64,000 nt of DNA. It comes from Natroniella sulfidigena. GTDB lineage: Bacteria; Bacillota; Halanaerobiia; Halobacteroidales; Halobacteroidaceae. The translations under genes were made by a program, and so were the position numbers. Every line of letters starts with the position of its first letter. Position 1 is the first letter of the stretch. The notes under the pieces were generated by a model. The model had not been told where the DNA came from. It made no database searches and saw only the letters and a program-made list of their open reading frames with translations. The stretch is taken from positions 203,655 through 267,654 of the forward strand of contig NZ_JALKBY010000001.1 in NCBI RefSeq assembly GCF_023223645.1. The letters run 5' to 3'. Positions 55,620-64,000 of this stretch are shown piece after piece.

Positions 55620-56915
55620 ATGGATTTGTTTAGCTATCAAGCTAAGGATAACAATCAGCCTTTAGCCGTTAATCTGCGTCCACAGACTTTAGAGCAGTTT
55701 GTCGGGCAAGAACATATAGTGGGAGAAGGAAAATTGTTACGCAGAGCTATTGAAGCTGATAGGTTGCAGTCGCTTATTTTACATGGGCCACCAGGAACTG
55801 GTAAAACAACATTAGCCAAGATAATTGCTAATACTACAGTATCAGAATTTGAGAGTTTGAATGCAGTAACTTCAGGGGTTAAAGATTTGCGAGAGGTGAT
55901 TAGTAGAGCTAAAGAGCGACAAGGAATGTATAATAAAAGAACTATTTTATTTATTGATGAGATTCATAGATTTAATAAATCTCAACAGGATGCTTTATTG
56001 CCAGCAGTTGAAGAAGGGATAATTATTTTGATTGGAGCTACTACTGAAAACCCATACTTTGAAGTTAATTCACCACTATTATCACGTTCGAGAATCTTTC
56101 GTTTGCAGCCATTAACTGAAGAGGATATTAAAATTATCTTGGGACGTGCTGTAGATAAGTTAGTGGAGAGTAAAGATTATAAGGTTAAGTTAACTCCAGA
56201 GGCAGTTGATCATTTTGCTAGAGTTGCTAATGGAGATGCTAGAACTGCTTTAAATGCTTTGGAGTTGGCGGTATTAACTACTCGGCAACAAGAAGGAGTC
56301 AAGAAGATAACTCTAGAGGTGGCAGAAGATTCAATCCAACAAAAGGCAATTAATTATGATCAGACTGGAGATAATCATTATGATACAATTTCAGCTTTTG
56401 TCAAAAGTATTAGAGGATCTGATCCAGATGCTGCTTTATACTGGTTAGCTAAGATGATTGAAGCTGGTGAAGAGCCAATGTTTATTGCTCGTAGATTGAT
56501 TGTTCATGCAGCTGAGGATATAGGAAATGCTGATCCTCATGCTTTGGTGATTGCTAATGCGGCAGCACAAGCAGTTGAATATGTAGGATTGCCCGAAGCG
56601 AGGATTCCGTTGGCCCAGGCTACCACTTATTTAGCAACTGCCCCTAAAAGTAATTCTGCTTTAGTGGGAATTAATCGTGCCTTAGAAGCAGTTAAATCAA
56701 AACCAACATCAGGGGTGCCAGTTCACTTGCGGGATAATCATTATCAAGGTGCTAAATTAGGGCGAAAAGTTGATTATAAGTATCCTCATGATTACCATAA
56801 TAATTATGTAGAACAAGAATACTTACCTAAAGAGTTGGCAGGGGAGAAGTTTTATCAACCGACAGAGAACGGTTATGAAGAGAAGATTAAAGAATTTTTA
56901 AAGCAGTTAGAGTAA
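55620..56915 (+). CDS. rarA: replication-associated recombination protein RarA (MgsA) AAA+ ATPase
   Basis: An AAA+ clamp-loader-like ATPase that acts at stalled replication forks. The 431-residue protein has LRPQTLEQFVGQEHI, Walker A HGPPGTGKTTLA, Walker [23 protein letters not shown], sensor GATTENPYFEVN, and the C-terminal tetramerisation region (GSDPDAALYWLAKMIEAGEEP, RIPLAQATTYLATAPKSN). It follows aspS and 6S and precedes iscR, as yrvN does in Bacillus. Confidence 0.95.
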   Translation: MDLFSYQAKDNNQPLAVNLRPQTLEQFVGQEHIVGEGKLLRRAIEADRLQSLILHGPPGTGKTTLAKIIANTTVSEFESLNAVTSGVKDLREVISRAKERQGMYNKRTILFIDEIHRFNKSQQDALLPAVEEGIIILIGATTENPYFEVNSPLLSRSRIFRLQPLTEEDIKIILGRAVDKLVESKDYKVKLTPEAVDHFARVANGDARTALNALELAVLTTRQQEGVKKITLEVAEDSIQQKAINYDQTGDNHYDTISAFVKSIRGSDPDAALYWLAKMIEAGEEPMFIARRLIVHAAEDIGNADPHALVIANAAAQAVEYVGLPEARIPLAQATTYLATAPKSNSALVGINRALEAVKSKPTSGVPVHLRDNHYQGAKLGRKVDYKYPHDYHNNYVEQEYLPKELAGEKFYQPTENGYEEKIKEFLKQLE

Positions 56916-56991
56916 TTTTGATAGCTTTACAGTACATTATCATGAGCGTTAACTTAAGTTGAATTTTGTTATCTTAACTATATTACAATTT

Positions 56992-57081
56992 AGTTTAAGT
57001 TTGAGTTTGAGGCTAAGCCAACCGTTAAAAGCATAAGGGTTTAGGTTTTACTTAAACTTAGACTTAGTCTTAAACTTAAGC
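56992..57081. repeat. dispersed TTAAGTY-arm hairpin element, copy E
   Basis: The left arm GTTTAAGTTTGAGTTTGAGG, core CCAACCGTTAAAAGCATAAGG and right arm TTTACTTAAACTTAGACTTA parallel copy A at 2382-2478 in the same orientation. It lies in the rarA-yigZ gap. Confidence 0.7.
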
Positions 57082-57146
57082 TATATATCAATTAAGAACA
57101 TATATATTAAGTTGATCTAGATGAATGAGTTATTCGGAGGGATAAA

Positions 57147-57776
57147 ATGGAAGACAATTATAAAACTGTAGCAAGTAATATTCGAATAGAAAGAAAGATA
57201 AAGAAGTGTAAATTTATAACTTCTATTAAAAATGTAAAGACAACTGAAGAGGCAGAGAAATTTATCAATCAAATTGCAGATGAATTTTCGGATGCGACTC
57301 ATAATGTATTTGCTTTTAAGGTTGGTTTAGCTGATCAGGCAATTACCCGTTGTAGTGATGATGGAGAACCAGCTGGCTCTTCAGGACCTCCAGCTTTACA
57401 GGCACTTGAAGGTAAAGGGATTACTAATGTTGCAGTAGTAGTGACCCGTTATTTTGGTGGAGTTAAACATGGGGTAGGAGGGTTAATTAGGGCTTATGGT
57501 GATTCAGTGCGGGAAGCAGTCAAGGAAGCTGGGATTGAAGAGAGGGTTAGGTATTTTAAATTTAGTGTTGCAATTTCTTATGAGTTATTAGGGGAAGTTA
57601 TTAATTATTTAGAAGGTAGTTTAGGTCAAGTGAAGAATGTGGAGTATAAAGCTGATGGAGTTGAAGTGATTGGCCTAATTAAACCCAGCTTTTTTACTGG
57701 CTTAACTGCTAAAATTAAAGAAGCTACTAAAGGAGAAGCAGAGGTTGAAGTTAAAGGAGATGAGTTTAAAAGATGA
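57147..57776 (+). CDS. YigZ/IMPACT family protein
   Basis: A 209-residue protein of the UPF0029/IMPACT family, with the N-terminal domain motifs CSDDGEPAGSSGPPALQALEG and VVVTRYFGGVKHGVGGLIRAYG and a C-terminal DUF1949 ferredoxin-like domain (about 137-209). The bacterial function is uncertain. It overlaps the next gene by 4 nt (ATGA), so the two are translationally coupled. Confidence 0.9.
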   Translation: MEDNYKTVASNIRIERKIKKCKFITSIKNVKTTEEAEKFINQIADEFSDATHNVFAFKVGLADQAITRCSDDGEPAGSSGPPALQALEGKGITNVAVVVTRYFGGVKHGVGGLIRAYGDSVREAVKEAGIEERVRYFKFSVAISYELLGEVINYLEGSLGQVKNVEYKADGVEVIGLIKPSFFTGLTAKIKEATKGEAEVEVKGDEFKR

Positions 57777-58390
57777 AGTTAATACAAAAGTGGACTGTAT
57801 TCTTATTAGGTCATTTGATTGTTAGTTATGGAATTGTGTTGACTATTAGAGCAGAGCTAGGAGTTGCTCCTTGGGATGTTTTTCATATTGGGTTGACCAA
57901 TCAATTTAGTTTGACTGTAGGTAGAGCTGGTCAAGTAACTGGCTTTGTAATTATTTTATTAAGTTTTGTGGTAGGCAAGATAAAGCCAACCTTAGGTACA
58001 ATAGCTAATATGTTGCTAATAGGTTTTATGATTGATGGATTAATGTTAGTAGTCTCTAGTCCCACAAATTTAATTATTCGGTATCTTTATTTAGGCTTAG
58101 GAGTTATTATTTTAGGCTTTGGGGTTGGATTGTATATTTCAGCTCATTGTGGAACTGGGCCAAGAGATAGTTTGATGATGGCGTTAGATAGAAATTTAAG
58201 TTGTGATATTTCGATAGTTAGAGGAGGAATAGAGGTTACAGCTTTGAGTGTAGGTTACTTATTAGGTGGTCCAGTTGGGATTGGAACTATCTTGGTTGCT
58301 TTAGGTGTTGGCCCGGTTGTTAGTTATTCCTTAACCAAAATAAATGAATTGAAAAATAGGTTTCGACCAAAGGTTGATTGTTATAATTAA
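57773..58390 (+). CDS. YczE/YyaS-like integral membrane protein
   Basis: A 205-residue protein with about five hydrophobic helices, resembling YczE/DUF6198 family proteins: the N-terminal GIVLTIRAELGVAPWDVFHIGL, the central ISAHCGTGPRDSLMMALDR and the C-terminal GGPVGIGTILVALGVGPVV. The role is unknown; transport or sensing is guesswork. It is coupled to the yigZ-like gene. Confidence 0.8.
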   Translation: MKLIQKWTVFLLGHLIVSYGIVLTIRAELGVAPWDVFHIGLTNQFSLTVGRAGQVTGFVIILLSFVVGKIKPTLGTIANMLLIGFMIDGLMLVVSSPTNLIIRYLYLGLGVIILGFGVGLYISAHCGTGPRDSLMMALDRNLSCDISIVRGGIEVTALSVGYLLGGPVGIGTILVALGVGPVVSYSLTKINELKNRFRPKVDCYN

Positions 58391-58571
58391 GCTTAAGTGA
58401 GGTTAAAAAGATTACTAAGAAGAAGCAGAGCAAATACATAATTATAATTGAGAATGTTAATAATTATAAGTAGGAAAGTAGTGTCTATTTTTGGTAATTA
58501 TCAGATGTAATTGAATAATAATAGAACCAAGTAACTTTACGGATACATAAGATATAATTTTCAAACTATCA

Positions 58572-58600
58572 TTGACAAATTCCTAGTGCTATGGTATGAT
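58572..58600 (+). promoter_or_regulatory. promoter of the iscR-iscS-iscU-mnmA cluster
   Basis: TTGACA (58572-58577), 17 nt, TATGAT (58595-58600). The spacer and -10 region contain an imperfect dyad, ATTCC-N9-GGTAT, that could be an Rrf2-type operator for autoregulation. The operator part is speculative. The rest of the 259-nt gap from 58391 shows nothing else clear. Confidence 0.7.
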
Positions 58601-58649
58601 TATTCTAGCAAAACCAACAATAAAGGTCGGGATTAACAGGAGGGATTTA

Positions 58650-59111
58650 ATGAAGTTATCAACTAAAGGTCGTTATGGGGTAAGGGCAATGTTTGATCTA
58701 GCCTTACACCAAGGTGATGGGCCAACTCCACTTAGGAGTATAGCTGAAAGACAAAATATATCTGAACATTATTTAGAACAGTTGATTGCTAACTTGAGAA
58801 AAGAGGGTCTAGTCAATAGTGTAAGAGGAGCTCATGGAGGGTATTTATTATCTAAAGAACCTGCTGAGATAACGATTGGAGATATTATTAGGGTGTTAGA
58901 AGGGCCAATTGCACCAGTAGATTGTGTATCTGATAAAGTGGAAGAGGATAAGTGTGAAAATATTACTGATTGTGTTGTTAGAATGATCTGGAAAAAGATG
59001 AAAGATAGTATTAATGAGGTGTTAGATGAGATTACATTAGAAGACTTGAGACAAGAAGCTATTAATGCTAAACAAAATGGAGCACAGCATGGTTACATGT
59101 ATCATATTTAG
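58650..59111 (+). CDS. iscR: Rrf2 family regulator, IscR type
   Basis: A 153-residue winged-helix regulator (MKLSTKGRYGVRAMFDLA; ISEHYLEQLIANLRKEGLV; GAHGGYLLSK) with three cysteines, C92, C102 and C108, in the place where IscR binds [2Fe-2S]. This separates it from CymR, which lacks them, although the gene sits where cymR does in Bacillus. ATG 58650 follows CAGGAGGG; the frame from 58596 overlaps the promoter -10 box. It probably controls the iscSU genes downstream. Confidence 0.88.
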   Translation: MKLSTKGRYGVRAMFDLALHQGDGPTPLRSIAERQNISEHYLEQLIANLRKEGLVNSVRGAHGGYLLSKEPAEITIGDIIRVLEGPIAPVDCVSDKVEEDKCENITDCVVRMIWKKMKDSINEVLDEITLEDLRQEAINAKQNGAQHGYMYHI

Positions 59112-59166
59112 TAACTGGTAATTAGTAATTAGCAATTAGTAACCAGTCACTAATTACTAGTCACTG
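59109..59166. repeat. GGTAATTAGTAATTAG/CACTAATTACTAGTCAC hairpin repeat
   Basis: The left arm GTAACTGGTAATTAGTAATT and the right arm CAGTCACTAATTACTAGTCA pair imperfectly. Its architecture resembles the other short-unit repeats, but the unit differs. ACTAGTCACTAATT also occurs at about 2513-2526. It fills the iscR-iscS gap. Confidence 0.55.
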
Positions 59167-59188
59167 AACTAACAAGGGAGGAATAGAT

Positions 59189-60355
59189 ATGAATAATATA
59201 TATATGGATAATGGAGCAACAACACCAGTAGATAGGGAAGTTATTAAGGCAATGGAACCTTATTTTGATCAATTATATGGAAATCCTTCTAGCTTTCACT
59301 CCTTTGGAAGAGAAGCTAGGAATGCTATTACTGAAGCTAGAGATGAGGTTGCTCAGCTAATCTGTGCAGATGAAGCAAAAGAGATAGTTTTTACTAGTGG
59401 AGGAACTGAGGCTGATAATTATGCCATTAAAGGAGTTGCTTCTGCTTTAGAGGGGCAAGGGAAGCATATCATTACTTCTGCTATTGAGCATCATGCTGTA
59501 TTGCATACTTGTGAATACTTAGAAAAAGAAAGAGGGTTTGAAGTTACTTATTTGCCTGTAGATGAGGATGGTCTTGTTGATCCTCAGGATGTAAAAGATG
59601 CAATCTGTGAAGAGACTATTTTGATTACTATTATGTTAGCTAATAATGAAGTGGGTACTATTCAACCAATTGCTGAAATTGGTGAGATTGCTAAAGATGC
59701 TGAGGTAATCTTCCATACTGATGCTGTTCAAGCAGTAGGAACGATTCCAGTTGATGTTAATCAATTAAATGTAGATTTATTAGCATTATCTGCTCACAAG
59801 TTTAATGGGCCAAAAGGGGTAGGGGCCCTATATATAAGAAAAGGTACAAAAATTAAAAAGTTTTTACATGGTGGAGCTCAAGAAAGAAATAGAAGAGCCA
59901 CAACAGAGAATGTTGCTGGAATTGTAGGCTTAGGAAAAGCAGCTGAGTTAGCTAGGAAAAGTTTGAATAAGAAAAGAGAGCAGTTAACTATATTAAGAGA
60001 CAAGTTGATTAATGGAATCGAAGAGAAGATAGATCATATAAAATTAAATGGTCATCGAACTAAACGATTACCTGGTAATGTTAATTTCAGTTTAAGATAT
60101 ATTGAGGGTGAATCTATCTTAATGAAGCTAGATTTAGAAGGGATAGCTGCATCAAGTGGTTCTGCTTGTACTTCAGGATCATTAGATCCCTCACACGTAT
60201 TATTAGCAATGGGATTAACTCATGAGATAGCTCATGGTTCTTTACGGTTGACATTAGGTAAATATAATACAGAAGAGGAAGTAGATAGAGTGTTAGAAGT
60301 ATTACCTAGAGTTGTAGAGGATTTAAGGGCTATGTCACCAATTTATAATCGATAA
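59189..60355 (+). CDS. iscS: cysteine desulfurase, IscS/NifS type
   Basis: A PLP enzyme that mobilises sulfur from cysteine for Fe-S clusters and tRNA thiolation. The 388-residue protein has the N-terminal IYMDNGATTPVD, FTSGGTEADNYAI, the PLP lysine in SAHKFNGPKGVGALY and the catalytic Cys in SSGSACTSGSLDPS. It is the sulfur donor for IscU and MnmA encoded next to it. Confidence 0.95.
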   Translation: MNNIYMDNGATTPVDREVIKAMEPYFDQLYGNPSSFHSFGREARNAITEARDEVAQLICADEAKEIVFTSGGTEADNYAIKGVASALEGQGKHIITSAIEHHAVLHTCEYLEKERGFEVTYLPVDEDGLVDPQDVKDAICEETILITIMLANNEVGTIQPIAEIGEIAKDAEVIFHTDAVQAVGTIPVDVNQLNVDLLALSAHKFNGPKGVGALYIRKGTKIKKFLHGGAQERNRRATTENVAGIVGLGKAAELARKSLNKKREQLTILRDKLINGIEEKIDHIKLNGHRTKRLPGNVNFSLRYIEGESILMKLDLEGIAASSGSACTSGSLDPSHVLLAMGLTHEIAHGSLRLTLGKYNTEEEVDRVLEVLPRVVEDLRAMSPIYNR

Positions 60356-60406
60356 TTCTTATAAAATTCTATTAAATAGAAAATAATAATAAGGGAGTGG
60401 CTGTGA

Positions 60407-60844
60407 ATGTATAGTGATAAAGTTATGGATCATTTTGAGAATCCACGTAATGTAGGTGAAATTGAAGATGCTGATGGTGTAGGAACGGTTGGTAATGCAA
60501 AATGTGGCGATATTATGAAAATGTATATTAAAGTTGAAGATGAAAAGATTAGTGAAATAAAATTTAAAACTTTTGGCTGTGGAGCTGCTATAGCTACAAG
60601 TAGTATTACTACTGAGATAGTTAAAGGAAAAACTATCGAAGAGGCTCAAAAGTTGAGTAATCAAGCTGTGGCTGATGCGTTAGATGGATTACCTCCGGCT
60701 AAGATGCATTGTTCTAATTTAGCAGCAGATGCATTACATAAAGCTATCAATAATTATTTAGGTATAGAAGAGGAAGAAGCTAATGGTGAAGAAGATCATC
60801 ATGCACATGATCATGGAGAAGAGTGTACTTTAGATATGAATTAA
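60407..60844 (+). CDS. iscU: Fe-S cluster scaffold IscU/NifU N-terminal type with His-rich tail
   Basis: A 145-residue scaffold on which Fe-S clusters are assembled. Cluster ligands are C33 (NAKCGD), C58 (FGCGAA) and C102 (HCSNLA), with the stabilising Asp35. After residue 120 it carries an acidic His-rich tail (EEDHHAHDHGEECTLD) not found in standard IscU, which may bind metal. It follows iscS by 51 nt. Confidence 0.93.
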   Translation: MYSDKVMDHFENPRNVGEIEDADGVGTVGNAKCGDIMKMYIKVEDEKISEIKFKTFGCGAAIATSSITTEIVKGKTIEEAQKLSNQAVADALDGLPPAKMHCSNLAADALHKAINNYLGIEEEEANGEEDHHAHDHGEECTLDMN

Positions 60845-60872
60845 TAAACTTTAATAATAAAGGGTGAATTAG

Positions 60873-61949
60873 ATGTTGAATAAGGAGCGGGTTGTTGTAG
60901 CAATGAGTGGAGGAGTTGATAGCTCCCTAACTGCTGCTTTGTTGAAGAAAGAAGGGTATGAAGTAATCGGAATAACTATGCAGATTTGGCCCTCAACTGA
61001 GAATCCTAAGGAGGATGAAGGAGGTTGCTGTTCTTTATCAGCTGTAGAGGATGCAAGAAGAGTAGCTAATAAGTTAGATATTCCGTTTTATGTTGTTAAT
61101 TTTAAAGATTTATTTGAGGAAAAAGTTATTCAGGATTTTAAAGATGAATATGCAAAAGCTAGAACTCCTAATCCTTGTATCATGTGTAATAGGGAGATTA
61201 AATTTGGTGCTTTCTTACAGAAAGCTAAAGAGTTAGATGCTTATTATATGGCTACTGGTCATTATGCTAAAATTGATCAAAACCAACAAGGAAGATATAT
61301 AATCAGAAAAGCTATTGATGAAAGTAAAGATCAAAGTTATACATTATATAATATGACTCAGGAGCAATTGAAGCATACTCTCTTTCCTTTAGCTGAGTAT
61401 AAAAAAACTCAGACTAGAGAACTAGCTAAAGAGTTTGGGTTAAGGGTTCATAATAAACCTGACAGTCAAGAGATATGCTTTGTTCCAGATGATGATTATA
61501 ATAGGTTCTTAAAAGAAAATTATCCTGAGATCATTGAACCAGGGCCAATTCTTGATTTAGAAGGTAATAAATTAGGAGAACATGACGGTCTTCCTTTCTA
61601 TACTATTGGACAACGAAAGGGTCTTGATTTACAAACGCATAAAAAGTGGTATGTAGTTGAGTTAGATCAAGAAAGAAATGCTGTGATTGTAGGGGATAAT
61701 GAAGATGTCTTTGCTGAAAGTTTAATTGCTGATGATTTAAATTGGATTGCAATTGAAAGTTTATCTGATTCTATGAAGGTAAAAGCTAAAATTAGATATA
61801 ATACATCAGCTGCTGAAGCGACTATCTATCCTTTAAAGGATAATCAGGTCAAAGTAGTATTTGACCATCCTCAAAGAGCAATTACTCCGGGACAGTCTGT
61901 TGTCTTTTATGATCAAGATATAGTTGTAGGGGGAGGATTAATTAAATAG
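60873..61949 (+). CDS. mnmA: tRNA-specific 2-thiouridylase MnmA
   Basis: Thiolates U34 of tRNA-Lys, Glu and Gln using sulfur relayed from cysteine desulfurase. The 358-residue protein has the PP-loop SGGVDSS (12-18), the catalytic Cys105 in PCIMCNREIKFG, Cys202 in SQEICFVPDD and the tRNA-binding GQRKGL. It closes the iscR-iscS-iscU-mnmA run, which is ended by a strong terminator. Confidence 0.96.
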   Translation: MLNKERVVVAMSGGVDSSLTAALLKKEGYEVIGITMQIWPSTENPKEDEGGCCSLSAVEDARRVANKLDIPFYVVNFKDLFEEKVIQDFKDEYAKARTPNPCIMCNREIKFGAFLQKAKELDAYYMATGHYAKIDQNQQGRYIIRKAIDESKDQSYTLYNMTQEQLKHTLFPLAEYKKTQTRELAKEFGLRVHNKPDSQEICFVPDDDYNRFLKENYPEIIEPGPILDLEGNKLGEHDGLPFYTIGQRKGLDLQTHKKWYVVELDQERNAVIVGDNEDVFAESLIADDLNWIAIESLSDSMKVKAKIRYNTSAAEATIYPLKDNQVKVVFDHPQRAITPGQSVVFYDQDIVVGGGLIK

Positions 61950-61972
61950 AAAAGAGGGGATCCCCTCTTTTC
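61949..61972. terminator. terminator of the isc-mnmA cluster
   Basis: A perfect palindrome, AAAAGAGGGGATCCCCTCTTTT, right after the mnmA stop. Confidence 0.88.
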
Positions 61973-62013
61973 TAAGGTTGTAATCTGTTTTTGAAAAAAA
62001 TTATAATAAGTGC

Positions 62014-62270
62014 TTGACATTTTAGAAGGTAGATGTTATTCTATTAATTGTCGCTTGCAAGAAATATAGAAATTTAATCATTTCTTGACAAGTTTGAGCT
62101 AATATGTTAAATTGTTAGCAGTGCTGGTCAAGGAAGAAAAGTTTTAAATTTTTCTTGACAGATTTAGAATGGAGTGATATACTACTTGATGTTGCCGCAA
62201 AAAAAGGAAGTTTGGCGACAAAAAAGATTTCAAAAAAGTTCTTGACAAACAAGAACGAATTTGATAGTAT
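62014..62270 (+). promoter_or_regulatory. four tandem promoters of the rRNA operon
   Basis: Each has TTGACA and a 17-nt spacer: P1 62014-62019/TATTCT 62037-62042; P2 62085-62090/TAAATT 62108-62113; P3 62155-62160/TATACT 62178-62183; P4 62242-62247/TAGTAT 62265-62270. P2-P4 share TTCTTGACA. Words such as TGTCGCTTG recur after P1 and P4. Strong -35 boxes with weaker -10 boxes suggest growth-rate-regulated rRNA promoters. Confidence 0.85.
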
Positions 62271-62323
62271 ATTAAATGTCGCTTGAGAAAGCGTCAGAAA
62301 TTGAAGAAGCAATTCGGTCTTTG

Positions 62324-62351
62324 AAAACTAAACAATGCAATGTTTCAACTA
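62324..62351 (+). other. 5' arm of the 16S rRNA processing stalk
   Basis: AAAACTAAACAATGCAATG..CAACTA pairs almost perfectly with the spacer segment 63966-63992 downstream of 16S (TAGTTGGAACTTGCATTG..TTTT). This forms the long stem normally cut by RNase III. Confidence 0.85.
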
Positions 62352-62381
62352 AGCAAGAAGAGCTAGTCAAACTCGTAATTT

Positions 62382-62403
62382 TGTAAACAGTTTACTGTTT
62401 ACA
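62382..62403 (+). other. leader hairpin just upstream of 16S rRNA
   Basis: TGTAAACAG-TTTA-CTGTTTACA, a 9-bp stem 11 nt before the 16S 5' end. It may guide processing or folding of the pre-rRNA. Confidence 0.6.
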
Positions 62404-62414
62404 TTATATAAACT

Positions 62415-63940
<1,526 letters not shown>

Positions 63941-64000
63941 TAAGGAGTTATTTCAACTCTAGTCGTAGTTGGAACTTGCATTGTTTAGTTTTGAGAGACT
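63941..64000 (+). other. start of the 16S-23S spacer
   Basis: Sixty nucleotides of internal transcribed spacer. It contains the 3' arm of the 16S processing stalk (63966-63992). No tRNA gene is seen before the window ends; a 23S gene is expected downstream. Confidence 0.85.

Overview
The window is a 64 kb piece of an AT-rich (roughly one third G+C by eye) chromosome from a low-GC, Gram-positive-type anaerobe. Gene content and order point to the Firmicutes side: era-recO-glyQS-ccpN-ppdR-yqxD-dnaG-sigA-trmK-nif3, then yebC-bofC-ruvAB-queA-tgt-yajC-secDF-recJ-apt-relA-hisS-aspS-rarA-iscR-iscS-mnmA, both well-known Bacillus/Clostridium orders. A T-box leader, bofC and spoIID homologues, a selenocysteine formate dehydrogenase and pyruvate phosphate dikinase suit an anaerobic, possibly spore-forming lineage. 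The style of the 16S gene and intergenic repeats suggests Halanaerobiales (Halobacteroidaceae), but that is inference. All recognised genes lie on the + strand except one 58-codon ORF, so the window probably lies on a leading strand.

Layout. 1-6.1 kb: the 3' end of era, deoC, recO, a DUF4342 gene and glyQS under a glycine-type T-box. 6.4-12.6 kb: a central carbon switch made of glpX (gluconeogenesis), two PPDK regulatory protein paralogues, a CcpN-type HTH-CBS repressor and ppdK. 12.7-20.7 kb: a flavoprotein, yqxD-dnaG-sigA, trmK, a Nif3-like gene, a zinc-ribbon coiled-coil gene, an RNase H family gene and rnpB. 21-27.8 kb: pheA, then fdhABC-fdhE, where fdhA is read through an in-frame UGA as selenocysteine. 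28-39 kb: yebC, bofC-like, ruvAB, DUF2905, spoIID-like, queA, tgt, yajC, lepB, an HD hydrolase and secDF. 39-54.5 kb: a phasin-like gene, ubiB-like kinase, a very long recJ, apt, relA/spoT, a glyoxalase-II-like gene, hemZ, a PPIase-TPR protein, hisS and aspS. 54.6-62 kb: 6S RNA, 5-FCL, rarA, yigZ, yczE-like and the Fe-S/thiolation genes iscR-iscS-iscU-mnmA. 62-64 kb: four tandem rRNA promoters, the leader, a complete 16S rRNA gene and the start of the spacer.

What stands out: a strongly over-represented heptamer GGGCCAA/TTGGCCC scattered through genes in all reading frames; a RecJ with a C-terminal region resembling a motif-less RecQ-type helicase; a degenerate PPDK-regulator paralogue whose ribosome binding site is buried in a hairpin; a ccpN gene whose only well-spaced start codon is AUU; several long perfect palindromes, one inside hisS; and at least two families of dispersed hairpin-forming intergenic repeats. 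No prophage, insertion sequence, CRISPR array or defence island was seen.
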